From: JANQGH01 sp039177555
Lineage (GTDB): Bacteria; Pseudomonadota; Alphaproteobacteria; DSM-16000; Inquilinaceae
Direction: 5' to 3'
Length of the DNA stretch: 64,000 bases
Assembly: GCA_039177555.1 (NCBI GenBank)
Contig: JBCDFV010000023.1
Span: 1 to 64,000, forward strand
In this document: positions 42,385 to 50,487 of the stretch, piece by piece
Numbering within the stretch: position 1 is the stretch's first letter
How the letters are laid out: the number at the start of each line of letters is the position of its first letter
Position numbers and translations under genes: made by a program
Notes under the pieces: model-generated
What the model was told of the DNA's origin: nothing
Database searches by the model: none
The model's input: the letters and a program-made list of their open reading frames with translations, nothing else

Positions 42385-43262
42385 CCCTTCAGCCCGGCCA
42401 GTTCGCGCATCATGGCGTAAATCGCGGTCCAGTCCTCGCCGCCGCGCCCTTGTCCGCGCGCCAGCGTGTATTGCTCCCGCGCCGCCGCGCCGAGGGGCGC
42501 CGGCACATTGGCGCTTCCGGCGACCTCCAAGGCCAGGCCGATGTCCTTGTGCGCCAGATCCAGCATGAAGGCAGGCGTCAGGTCGCCCTTCAGCACCTTG
42601 GCGGGATAGGTCGTGTTCATGTGGCCCTGGCCGGCGGCGGTGCCGGCCATCACCCGCCGTGCCAAAGCGACGTCCAGGCCGCTCTTCTCGGCCAAGGTAA
42701 GGGCCTCGGCCGTCAGCACGTTGTTGGCGATCGACATGAAGTTGTTGACGATCTTCATGCGGATGCCCGTGCCGGGGCCGCCACAATCGACCGTTTCATC
42801 GCCCATGCAGTCGAACGCCGGCTGCGCGCGCGCGATGTCGGACGCCGTGCCGCCGGCAAGGACCAGCAGCTTGCCCTCGATCGCGTGCAGCGAGGTGCGT
42901 CCCACCGGCGCGTCGACCATGCCGATGCCCCGTTCCGCCAGCGCCGAACGAATGGCATCGCTCTCCAGCGGATGGATCGTCGACATATCGACGACCAACG
43001 CCGATGGCGGCAATGCATCCCGCGCACTGTCGGGGCCGAGAAGGGCTGTCCTGACATGCTCCGCGTTCGGCAGCATGGTGATAACCAGATCGGCAGCGCC
43101 AACAGCCTCCGCCGCCGAACCGGCGCCGATACCGCCATGGTCCACGTGTTTGGCCACGGCGTCGTCCTGAACGTCGAAGCCGGCCACTTCGTGGCCGCCC
43201 TGGACCAGATTGTGGGCCATCGGCAGGCCCATCGTGCCCAATCCGATAAAGGCGATGCGCAT
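42381..43262 (-). CDS. YihU-like NAD(P)-dependent reductase; candidate sulfolactaldehyde reductase
   Basis: A 293-residue beta-hydroxyacid dehydrogenase: IAFIGLGTMGLPMAHNL, ITMLPNAEHV, DMSTIHPL, and catalytic Lys170. The second substrate motif is DAPVGRTSLHAIEG rather than the PVSGG of HIBADH and GarR, and it is followed by KIVNNFMSIANN. Arg122, Asn173 and Ser177 occupy the positions of Arg123, Asn174 and Ser178 that bind the sulfonate in E. coli YihU. I therefore favour interconversion of 3-sulfolactaldehyde and 2,3-dihydroxypropanesulfonate. It is cotranscribed with a nucleoside hydrolase (7-bp gap), not with a recognisable sulfosugar operon, so the role is unsettled. Confidence 0.85.
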   Translation of the reverse strand: MRIAFIGLGTMGLPMAHNLVQGGHEVAGFDVQDDAVAKHVDHGGIGAGSAAEAVGAADLVITMLPNAEHVRTALLGPDSARDALPPSALVVDMSTIHPLESDAIRSALAERGIGMVDAPVGRTSLHAIEGKLLVLAGGTASDIARAQPAFDCMGDETVDCGGPGTGIRMKIVNNFMSIANNVLTAEALTLAEKSGLDVALARRVMAGTAAGQGHMNTTYPAKVLKGDLTPAFMLDLAHKDIGLALEVAGSANVPAPLGAAAREQYTLARGQGRGGEDWTAIYAMMRELAGLKG

Positions 43263-43269
43263 GGCCGGC

Positions 43270-44379
43270 CTACGGTGCCTGTTCCAGCTTCAGGTAAAAG
43301 TCGCGATAGATGGCGTCGCGGTTGATGTCGTAAGCCTCGCGCATCGCATGGCGCCCCTCGGGGTGCTGCCAGGTCAGATCGTCGGCCAGGACGGGCGCCG
43401 GCAAGATGTCGGTCGGCACCCAGGCGGGATTGATCAGCCAGGCGATGTTGATGATGTCCCAGACGATCCAAGTGCGCCATTCGATGCCGGTGATGCCGCG
43501 CTGATCGTGGATCGGGTTGTTGGTATAGAGATGATAGAGATAGTCGCCGATCGCGCCCTTGCCGCGCACCCATTTCTCCATCTCCGGCAGCGAGATGGTG
43601 AGCTGCGCCCCGATGTGGAACCCGGGCAGGTAGACATGGGCCACGCCGCTCTCAAACAGCAATTGTGATGCCAATTTGTCCTGCACCAGGTTCAGCGACG
43701 GCACGTTGTTGCGATGGCTGCGGCTCGGGTAGCCCGAGGTCCACAAAACGACCATGTTGTCGATGATCTCCGGCGCCATCAGCAGCGCCGAGGCGATGTT
43801 GGTGACGCAGCCGATCGCCGAGACATAAAGCGGCCGGTCCGAAGGCGCCAAGGCCTGCTCGATGATGAACTCTGCCGCCGGCGTGCGGATCGGCTGGTCC
43901 AGTGAGGTGAGATAGCCGGGCGAGCCGTGGAAGACCTTGCCGCCGGGGTCCATGTTCAGCTTGTCGTAGACCCGCAGGATTTCGTCATAGCTGCGCTGTT
44001 CGCCTTCGTCGGGCGGCACGAACTCGACTTCGGCCGGGTGTCTTTCTTGGTCTATCAAGCCTTCGACCCAGCCGCGATAGGTGCCGACGATCGCGTGTTC
44101 CTCGGCCGTTTTGGCGCCGCCTTCCTTCATGATCTCGTGCGCCTGCAAGAGGCCCGGCCGCAGATGCTGGAACGAGTAGGGCTCTGCCGTGACGCCTTCC
44201 ACCTCGATCTGGTCCGGCGACAACAGCGCCCAGGCGAGCGCGAACTGGTCGTCGATCTCGTTGGCGGTATCCGTGTCCAGCACCATGCGCACGGGGCCCG
44301 TGGGCGGCGCCAGCAGGCGGCGCATATGGTCATCGGGAAGCGGTTTGAACCGGTCGATGATCTCGCGGGGAATGGCCAT
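43270..44379 (-). CDS. Inosine-uridine-type nucleoside hydrolase family protein
   Basis: A 369-residue protein with the calcium-binding Asp cluster near the N-terminus (LDTDTANEIDDQFALAWAL), the hallmark of the IunH family of N-ribohydrolases. The middle has SAIGCVTNIASALLMAPEI, also typical. It is longer than the usual 310-330 residues, and the C-terminal active-site region departs from pyrimidine-specific members. It probably cleaves an N-glycosidic bond of a nucleoside or related glycoside. It is the first gene of a two-gene operon with the YihU-like reductase. Confidence 0.87.
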   Translation of the reverse strand: MAIPREIIDRFKPLPDDHMRRLLAPPTGPVRMVLDTDTANEIDDQFALAWALLSPDQIEVEGVTAEPYSFQHLRPGLLQAHEIMKEGGAKTAEEHAIVGTYRGWVEGLIDQERHPAEVEFVPPDEGEQRSYDEILRVYDKLNMDPGGKVFHGSPGYLTSLDQPIRTPAAEFIIEQALAPSDRPLYVSAIGCVTNIASALLMAPEIIDNMVVLWTSGYPSRSHRNNVPSLNLVQDKLASQLLFESGVAHVYLPGFHIGAQLTISLPEMEKWVRGKGAIGDYLYHLYTNNPIHDQRGITGIEWRTWIVWDIINIAWLINPAWVPTDILPAPVLADDLTWQHPEGRHAMREAYDINRDAIYRDFYLKLEQAP

Positions 44380-44552
44380 CGTTTTTTGTTATCCTTTGTG
44401 TCGCGCGGGTAAGCGTGGGCGGTCGGGGTGCGGATTGGCGGTGGCGTCAACACAGTATGCCGGCTCAGCCGACGAACGTGAACCATGATTTGATATAACA
44501 GATTTTCCGGGCCGTTTGCGTGCCCGGACGGCTGCCATCTGAGGAGGGGAGG

Positions 44553-45749
44553 ATGACGATCAAAGACGAACGCACCACCATCGGTCGCCGGCACCTTATC
44601 GGATCGATGGCAGCGGCGGGACTGGCCGCACCCGCCCTATTGCGGCCGCGCCGGTCGTCGGCGTCCGGCACGGTCGAAATCGGCGCCGTTCTGCCGCTCA
44701 CCGGCGCCTGGCAGGTGTTTGGCCAGCAGGCGCGGCTGGGCATCGATCTCGCGATCGCCGAGATCAACCAGGCTGGCGGCATCCTCGGCCAGACGGTCTC
44801 GATCGACTATCAGGACGATGCCAGCGATCCTCAGAACTCAGCCGCCGCTGCGGAGAGCCTGGTGGCCCGAAGCGGTGTCGTCGCGGTCACCGGCCCGATC
44901 TCGTCGGCGTCCCGCGACGCCCTTGCCGATGCCATGACGCAGTCGCGCACGCCGCTGCTGTACGCCACGGACTATGAGGGCGGCGCCTGCAACGACGTCT
45001 TCTTCTTTTTCAACAGCGTGCCCAACCAGAGCGCGGAGCCGCTAATGCGCTATGCCGTGGGCGAGATTGCCGACACGGTCTTCATGTTGGGCGCCGACTA
45101 TGTCTGGCCGCACCGGATGTTCGAAACCTCGGCGGAGACCGTCGAGGCGGCGGGCGGACAGGTGCTGGATCAGCGCTTCGTGCCGGTCGCCGGCCTGTCG
45201 GACTATGGCGAGATCGTCGGCGCCATCCGGTCCAGCGGCGCCGGCCTGCTCGTGCTGGCCCTGCCGGGCGCGCAGCATCTGGCGTTCGTGAACCAGGCTT
45301 ACGAGGAGGGGCTGTTGGGCCAGGTGACCGTCTGCAATCTTGGCGGCATCGCGACCTATTTCCATCCGGACGACACCGACGCGGCGACGGCCGCCTATGG
45401 CTGCGAACCCTTCATCGAAACCGACCCCTCCGCCGTCGCCCAAGCGTTCGTGTCAGGCATCCGCGCAAGTGCCGGACCTGACGCCGTCGTAACCTCCTAC
45501 GCCATGACCCATTACAATGCGATGCACGCGTTGAAGTCGGCGTTGGAGCGGTCGGGCGAGATCTCGCGCGAGGCGGCGGTCGCGGGCTTGGCGGGCTTGG
45601 AGTATCAGACCCCGACAGGCCCGTCCCAAATCGATGCCGACACCCATCATTCGACGCTGTCGATGTTCATCGCCCATACGGGGGCGGGCACGCTGGAGAT
45701 CGTGGAGCCGCTGGGCGCCATCGCGCCGCAGCCGGGGTGCACCGTTTAG
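44553..45749 (+). CDS. Orphan Tat-type amino-acid/amide-class ABC substrate-binding protein
   Basis: A 398-residue type I periplasmic binding protein (Peripla_BP_6, urea/amide FmdD-like group). The ATG at 44553 follows GAGGGGAGG. The N-terminus has a twin-arginine signal (TTIGRRHLIGSMAAAGL). The mature part includes VEIGAVLPLTGAWQVFGQQA and GQTVSIDYQDDASDPQNSAA. It also has the long-insert features of amide binders such as ATDYEGGACNDVFFFFNSVP and MLGADYVWPHRM. No permease or ATPase gene is adjacent, so it either uses a remote transporter or acts as a sensor. It is divergent from the nucleoside hydrolase. Confidence 0.87.
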   Translation: MTIKDERTTIGRRHLIGSMAAAGLAAPALLRPRRSSASGTVEIGAVLPLTGAWQVFGQQARLGIDLAIAEINQAGGILGQTVSIDYQDDASDPQNSAAAAESLVARSGVVAVTGPISSASRDALADAMTQSRTPLLYATDYEGGACNDVFFFFNSVPNQSAEPLMRYAVGEIADTVFMLGADYVWPHRMFETSAETVEAAGGQVLDQRFVPVAGLSDYGEIVGAIRSSGAGLLVLALPGAQHLAFVNQAYEEGLLGQVTVCNLGGIATYFHPDDTDAATAAYGCEPFIETDPSAVAQAFVSGIRASAGPDAVVTSYAMTHYNAMHALKSALERSGEISREAAVAGLAGLEYQTPTGPSQIDADTHHSTLSMFIAHTGAGTLEIVEPLGAIAPQPGCTV

Positions 45750-45761
45750 ACCGACAGGCCC

Positions 45762-46760
45762 TCAGTCGATCTCGACGACCACCGTGCCGATCGCGCCGGC
45801 CTCCGCCGCTTCATGGGCGGCGGCGATCCGGTCCAGCGGAAAACGTTCCGCCACCGCGACCTGAAGCGTGCCGTTGGTGGCCAGCCGATCGATCGCTTCG
45901 ATACCGGCCTGGCGCGCGTTTTCCGGCAGGTTGAAGCCCTGAACGAAGCGAACGTTCACGCCCTTGAACGCCAGCGCGTAGTAGGGCAGCACCGGCTCCG
46001 GATCGGACGTGGAGGAGTAGGAGGCGATCACGCCGTTCGGCTTGATCACCTCGCAATCGATGGCGAGATTGGCGGCGAAGTCGACCTCGATAATGCGGTC
46101 GACATCGGCGCCGTCCGTCAGGTCCAGCACCCGCGCCGCGACGTCTTCCTCGCGGTAGTTGATGGTTTCGGCTGCGCCCGCGGCCCGGGCATGCCGCGCC
46201 TTTTCCTCGCCGCTGACCGTGCCGATCACCTTCGCACCGCCTTGGGCCGCGAACTGCACGGCAAAATGGGCGACCGCGCCGGCCGCGCCGGCAACCAGGA
46301 TGGTCTGGCCGGCCACCGGGCCGTCGGCGAAGACCGCGCGGTGGGCCGTCAGCGCCGGCACACCCAGGCAGGCGCCATCGGCAAAGGTGAGGCCGTCGGG
46401 CAGGGGCACGGCCTGGGCCGCCGGCAGGGCGCAGAAATCGGCCGCCGTGCCCAGGCTGCGGCCCGGCTCGTTATAGCCGCCTTGGGCGTTCCACAGCCAA
46501 ACAGGTTCACCGATGCGCTCGGCCGAGACCCCGTCGCCGACGGCCGCGATCTCGCCGGCGCCGTCGGAATGGGGCACGACCAGATCGTGATCCATGGCCA
46601 TACCGCGCCAGCCCGCCCGGCGCTTCAAGTCCGACGGATTGATGCCGGAGGCGCGCACGCGCACCAGCACCTCGCCCGGCGCCGGTTCCGGCGCGGGCAG
46701 GTCGCCGATCGTCAGGACGGAGGCGGCGGGGCCGGTCGACCGGTACCAGGCAGCACGCAT
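45762..46760 (-). CDS. Zinc-independent MDR family NADPH:quinone reductase-like protein
   Basis: A 332-residue medium-chain reductase: MRAAWYRSTGPAASVLTIGD start, PGEVLVRVRASGINPSDLKR, VVPHSDGAGEIAAVGDGV, and the nucleotide-binding VAGAAGAVAHFAVQFA. The zinc-ligand Cys residues of alcohol dehydrogenases are missing, so it is a quinone- or enone-reducing type. It lies 25 bp downstream of the peptidase gene on the same strand and may be the last gene of that unit. Confidence 0.85.
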   Translation of the reverse strand: MRAAWYRSTGPAASVLTIGDLPAPEPAPGEVLVRVRASGINPSDLKRRAGWRGMAMDHDLVVPHSDGAGEIAAVGDGVSAERIGEPVWLWNAQGGYNEPGRSLGTAADFCALPAAQAVPLPDGLTFADGACLGVPALTAHRAVFADGPVAGQTILVAGAAGAVAHFAVQFAAQGGAKVIGTVSGEEKARHARAAGAAETINYREEDVAARVLDLTDGADVDRIIEVDFAANLAIDCEVIKPNGVIASYSSTSDPEPVLPYYALAFKGVNVRFVQGFNLPENARQAGIEAIDRLATNGTLQVAVAERFPLDRIAAAHEAAEAGAIGTVVVEID

Positions 46761-46785
46761 GCCGGCCGACCCCCTTTTCAGATCC

Positions 46786-48522
46786 CTAGGCCGCCTTGCG
46801 CGCCAGCTCGATATGCCGGGTTGCCTGGCGCAGGGCCGAGATCAGGCGATTGCGCCCGCGCACAAGCTGGGTCACGGCAAAGCCCAACGTGCCGTTGCTC
46901 TGGTGATAGTCCAGATCCTTCACCGTCGCGATGGTCGGCAGGGGCGGCACGGTCAGGGCCGGGTCGTGGCGGAACCGCGCCTCGCGGGTGAAGTTGATCG
47001 GCACCAGGATGCGCGCCAGGTCCTGGATGATCGTGTTCGCGGTTTCAGGCGCGACCGCGCCACTCTCGATGCTCGCATAAAGGTCGTCCAGCGCCGCCGC
47101 CATCGTTTCCGCCGCTTCCTTGGCCGGGCCCAGGTCAAAGCGATCGCCGGCGGTCTTCTGATAGCCGGCTATCGTGTCCAGGAATTCCTTCGCCGTCGCC
47201 CGCCAGTCAAAGGGCAGGATCTCGGCGTTGGCGTTGCGGAACACGGCCAACAGATAGACCTTGATGTCGCGCAGCATGGAGTCCTTGTCGGCGATCTCCA
47301 GCGTGTCGTTTTCGGTGTGCCAGGCGATGTTGCCGCCGCAGCCGCCGACCGCGTAATAGCCCTTCTCTTCCCGCAGGGCCGTGGTCATCGTCGACGACAA
47401 CATGAAGTAGCTGCTGATGCCGATATTGTTGAAGGAATAGTCGCCGGCCCGGTGCGGCCGCTCGCCGCCGATCGGCTTGTCGGCCACTTCCTTCACGATC
47501 TCGGCGATGAAGCTGTCGGCCTCGGACATCAGCGACAGGTTCTCGAACTCTGTCGCCCAGCGGCAGCCGGGGCTGTCGCAATTGACCTGCGCGACGCAGT
47601 TGGCCTCCAGGTCCAGCGCGAATTCGTCGGCGAACCAGGTGCTGCCGGCGTAACGGCCGGTCGAGTGACCGGGCCACCAGGCGATGCGCACCGACCGCTT
47701 CAGCTTGTCCCGGTTGTTCCACAGGACGCGGGCGACCTCCAGCATGGTCGCGTCGCCGGTGGCGTTGTCGCCGACACCGACATCCCAACTGTCTAGGTGT
47801 CCGTGCAGCAGCACGTACTTCTCCGGCTCTTCGGTGCCGGGGATGAAGACGTCCGGCAGGGTGGAGGTGAACCAGCCTTCCTCCATGTCGGCGAACAGCT
47901 TGATGGTGGCGCCCTCGCGGGCCAGCGCGATCAGCTCGTCCCCGTCCGGCTTGCTGACGGCGACCGAGACCACGCCGGGCTTGCGCGGCAGGTCGTCCAG
48001 GTCCGGCGTGCCCCAGATGGTGGTGCAGATGCCCCAATGGATGTCGACACCGGGGTTGATGCCGATCACACCGATCGCGCCCAGCTCTTCAAACTGAGAG
48101 ATCATGCCCGGGCTGGCGAAACCCTCGGAGATGACGATCTTGCCGGCGACCCGGTTGGCCGCCGGATCGTCGGGGTCCAGCTTCTTGTCGAAGATCGTGT
48201 CGATATCGTCGGCCTGGTTGGCGGCGACGTACAGCAGTTCGCCTTCAAGACCATCCTTGGCGTCGACGCTGTAGGCCGGTGGCTTGGCCCGGAACGTCTT
48301 GCCGCCGGCCTCGACCCGCGCCTCGCCCGGCAGGCTGAGATACAACGACGGCTCATGCACCGTGACGTCGACGCCATGGGCGCGCAGGCGCGAGACCACA
48401 TCGTCCATGCCGCGCGCCACGTCGGTCGGGTGCTCGCGCTTGAAGGTCGAAAACCGCTCTACCAGCCCCCAGGGCTCATCCAGGCTGACATCGGCCAGCA
48501 GGCCGGATTCGATCTCGTTCAT
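46786..48522 (-). CDS. M28-family metallopeptidase with PA-type insert
   Basis: A 578-residue peptidase without signal peptide. An N-terminal region with a protease-associated-like domain (ELLYVAANQADD; NRVAGKIVISEGFASPGMI) precedes the M28 core. Metal-binding residues appear in LLHGHLDSWDVGVGDNATGD, NCDSPG and the late WHTENDTLEIADKD. A C-terminal helical segment follows. Aminopeptidases and glutamate carboxypeptidases share this layout. A 19-bp palindrome 46 bp upstream matches one in front of the racemase, so both probably respond to the neighbouring IclR regulator. Confidence 0.87.
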   Translation of the reverse strand: MNEIESGLLADVSLDEPWGLVERFSTFKREHPTDVARGMDDVVSRLRAHGVDVTVHEPSLYLSLPGEARVEAGGKTFRAKPPAYSVDAKDGLEGELLYVAANQADDIDTIFDKKLDPDDPAANRVAGKIVISEGFASPGMISQFEELGAIGVIGINPGVDIHWGICTTIWGTPDLDDLPRKPGVVSVAVSKPDGDELIALAREGATIKLFADMEEGWFTSTLPDVFIPGTEEPEKYVLLHGHLDSWDVGVGDNATGDATMLEVARVLWNNRDKLKRSVRIAWWPGHSTGRYAGSTWFADEFALDLEANCVAQVNCDSPGCRWATEFENLSLMSEADSFIAEIVKEVADKPIGGERPHRAGDYSFNNIGISSYFMLSSTMTTALREEKGYYAVGGCGGNIAWHTENDTLEIADKDSMLRDIKVYLLAVFRNANAEILPFDWRATAKEFLDTIAGYQKTAGDRFDLGPAKEAAETMAAALDDLYASIESGAVAPETANTIIQDLARILVPINFTREARFRHDPALTVPPLPTIATVKDLDYHQSNGTLGFAVTQLVRGRNRLISALRQATRHIELARKAA

Positions 48523-48568
48523 CCGCTATCCCTTCCCTTGCGCGCGATCGCCGGCATGGCGACAATCC

Positions 48569-48587
48569 TGTTTCATTCAATGAAACA
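48569..48587. promoter_or_regulatory. 19-bp IclR-type operator before the M28 peptidase
   Basis: TGTTTCATTCAATGAAACA is a perfect palindrome apart from its central base. The core matches the site at 49582-49600 (consensus GTTTYATTCAATRAAAC). A further half-site GTTTCA lies at 48590-48595. The position suits control of the peptidase. Confidence 0.75.
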
Positions 48588-48632
48588 GCGTTTCAGTTTG
48601 AGCGGGAGTCGTAGCAGCCTTGTTTTCCGGTC

Positions 48633-49457
48633 TCAAGCGGCGTCAGCATTTTCCGGTGAGATTTCGCGCAAGCCCGGCGCACCGGTCCCGGCTGTTGGTC
48701 GTCCCAGCCGCGTCGATATCGACAGGGCGGCGGCTTGCGCGGCCGACAGATGCGCGTCCTGGCGCGCGGCGTCCAGCCTGGCGTTGGGGCCGGCGACCGA
48801 CAAGGCCGCCACGACATCGCCATGCGGTCCCCAAATCGGCACGGCAATGGAATAGGCGCCGATGTCCAGATCGTCTTGGGCGATGTGATAGCCGTCTTCC
48901 CGAATGGTCTTCAGAATCGGCCGCAGTCTGGCGGGTTCGGTCACCGTTTGGGGCGTGTAGCGCTCAAGCGGCGCGGCCAGCACCTGGTCGATAACCTCGT
49001 CCGGCGCATAGGCCAGCAACAGCTTGCTGCCGCCGCCCGCATGCAGCGGCCCGCGCCGGCCGGCCTTGGCGAACAGCCGCATGGACTGGCGGCTTTCCCG
49101 TGTCGCCACGCACAGGATGTGGTTGGCGTCGCGGACGATCAGATTGATGTTCTCGTCGGTCTGGTCGCGCAGGCCATCCATGATCGGCGCCGCCGCCACG
49201 ACAACGCTTTGCTGCTCGTCGACGCAGTTGCCGAGATAGGCCAGCCGATAGCCCAGCGCGTAGTGCGCCTGCCCGCCATCCTTGGCCACGAAGCCGCGCT
49301 CTTCCAGGGTCTGCAGAAGGCGGAAGGTCAGGGTCTTGGTGTAACCCAACTGTTTGGCCAGCTCCGTCACGCCGATATCCGGATGTTCGGCCAGCGCCTC
49401 CAGGACAAGCAGGGCCCGGTCGACGGCTTCGATCGTGTAACGGCGGGATGTGGTCAT
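48633..49457 (-). CDS. IclR-family transcriptional regulator
   Basis: A 274-residue regulator with an N-terminal winged HTH (VDRALLVLEALAEHPDIG, then VTELAKQLGYTKTLTFRLLQ) and a C-terminal GAF-like effector domain (GGSKLLLAYAPDEVIDQVL; GAYSIAVPIWGPHGDVVAAL). It is flanked on both sides by the two 19-bp palindromes and is the obvious binder. It sits between the peptidase (same strand, downstream) and the divergent racemase. The likely effector is a product of peptide or hydantoin-type amide breakdown. Confidence 0.92.
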   Translation of the reverse strand: MTTSRRYTIEAVDRALLVLEALAEHPDIGVTELAKQLGYTKTLTFRLLQTLEERGFVAKDGGQAHYALGYRLAYLGNCVDEQQSVVVAAAPIMDGLRDQTDENINLIVRDANHILCVATRESRQSMRLFAKAGRRGPLHAGGGSKLLLAYAPDEVIDQVLAAPLERYTPQTVTEPARLRPILKTIREDGYHIAQDDLDIGAYSIAVPIWGPHGDVVAALSVAGPNARLDAARQDAHLSAAQAAALSISTRLGRPTAGTGAPGLREISPENADAA

Positions 49458-49541
49458 GGCTCACCTATCCGACAAGGCAGGTCGACGTGCGTGTCCGCCC
49501 TGACAGGACGAACGAGGACGGCGTTAGGATGCTTGCGTCAA

Positions 49542-49611
49542 TGACGTGACATGTCCTAACGTTCTCCTACTGATGAAACGCCGTTTTATTCAATAAAACG
49601 CAGTCACGTCA
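49542..49611. promoter_or_regulatory. Divergent control region between IclR and racemase genes
   Basis: It contains nested inverted repeats: TGACGTGAC (49542-49550) against GTCACGTCA (49603-49611). A GTTAGGA (49523-49529)/TCCTAAC (49554-49560) pair and the 19-bp palindrome lie nearby or within. The density suggests more than one regulator or a higher-order complex. Confidence 0.5.
49582..49600. promoter_or_regulatory. 19-bp IclR-type operator before the racemase
   Basis: CGTTTTATTCAATAAAACG is a perfect palindrome apart from its central base and shares the GTTTYATTCAATRAAAC core with 48569-48587. An extra half-site GATGAAAC lies at 49572-49579. It ends 28 bp before the racemase start. Confidence 0.75.
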
Positions 49612-49628
49612 ACACTAGGAGGCCGACC

Positions 49629-50381
49629 ATGAAAATCGCTTATGTCGTGCCAGGTCCCATGTCGAAGGGACCGATGGGCGCCACCGAAGTGAAGCGTCGT
49701 GAACGGTTGTTGAACCAATGGGCCTTTGAAGGCACGACGGCCCAGGTCGTCGATGTCGAGACCGGGCCGTCGTCCATCGAGTCCGCGTATGAGGAAATGC
49801 TGGCCATTCCGGCCACGCTTGATCTCATTCGCGATTGCGAGGCCGACGGGTTTGACGCCGCCATCATCGGCTGCTTCGGCGATCCGGGGCTTGAGGCGGC
49901 GCGGGAACTGGTCCGCATGCCGGTCATCGGGCCGGCGGAGTCGTCCATGCTGTTGGCCGCCTCCCTCGGCCACAAATTCTCGATCCTGACCATCTATGAC
50001 AGCCTGATCGCCGGCCAGGAGCATCTGGCCCACAAGGCCGGTGTCGCGGCCAAGCTGGCGTCGGTGCGCGCCACCAACATCGCGGTCCTGGATCTGATGC
50101 AGGACCGGGCCGCCACGCTCGACCGGTTGATCGAGGTCAGCCGCGCCTGCGTGAAGCAGGACCGGGCGGATTCCATCCTACTGGGCTGCATGACCATGTC
50201 GTTCCTGGACCTCGCCGAGACGGTTTCGGCGGAGATCGGGGTTCCCGTCATCAATGCCGGCAGGGCGGCCTTGAAGCTGGCCGAAACACAGGTTTCGATG
50301 GGCCTGAGCCATTCCGCGACGGCCTTCGCGCCGCCGCCGAAACTGGCGGCCGCCAAGCCGAAAGAGGTTTTGAGCGCCTGA
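49629..50381 (+). CDS. Asp/Glu/hydantoin racemase family protein
   Basis: A 250-residue two-cysteine racemase. The paired catalytic Cys residues are Cys82 (IIGCFGDPGLEAARE) and Cys187 (SILLGCMTMSF), typical of hydantoin/allantoin racemases and relatives. A Gly-rich N-terminus (VVPGPMSKGPMGATEVKRRE) matches the hydantoin-racemase branch. It has AGGAGGCC before the ATG. It is divergent from IclR and precedes a peptide-type ABC operon, suggesting use of D-amino-acid-containing or cyclic amide compounds. Confidence 0.88.
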   Translation: MKIAYVVPGPMSKGPMGATEVKRRERLLNQWAFEGTTAQVVDVETGPSSIESAYEEMLAIPATLDLIRDCEADGFDAAIIGCFGDPGLEAARELVRMPVIGPAESSMLLAASLGHKFSILTIYDSLIAGQEHLAHKAGVAAKLASVRATNIAVLDLMQDRAATLDRLIEVSRACVKQDRADSILLGCMTMSFLDLAETVSAEIGVPVINAGRAALKLAETQVSMGLSHSATAFAPPPKLAAAKPKEVLSA

Positions 50382-50418
50382 GTGCCGACCGGCGGCAACC
50401 GCGCCGCTCAACAAGAAC

Positions 50419-50450
50419 ACGCCCGGCCCGAGCAATCGGAAACCGGGCGT
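50419..50450 (+). promoter_or_regulatory. Hairpin between racemase and ABC operon
   Basis: Arms ACGCCCGG and CCGGGCGT form a perfect 8-bp stem with a 16-nt loop, 37 nt after the racemase stop. There is no U-run. It could be a processing or attenuation element separating the racemase from the transporter genes. Confidence 0.4.
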
Positions 50451-50487
50451 CATGTACAAGCAGTGAATGAGCAAGGAGGTCCCTTTC

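Noticed and set aside
2003..44379. A sulfoquinovose degradation operon
   Set aside because: HpsN-like and YihU-like candidates lie 40 kb apart in different operons, and no sulfoquinovosidase, SQ isomerase or SF-phosphate enzyme is recognisable.
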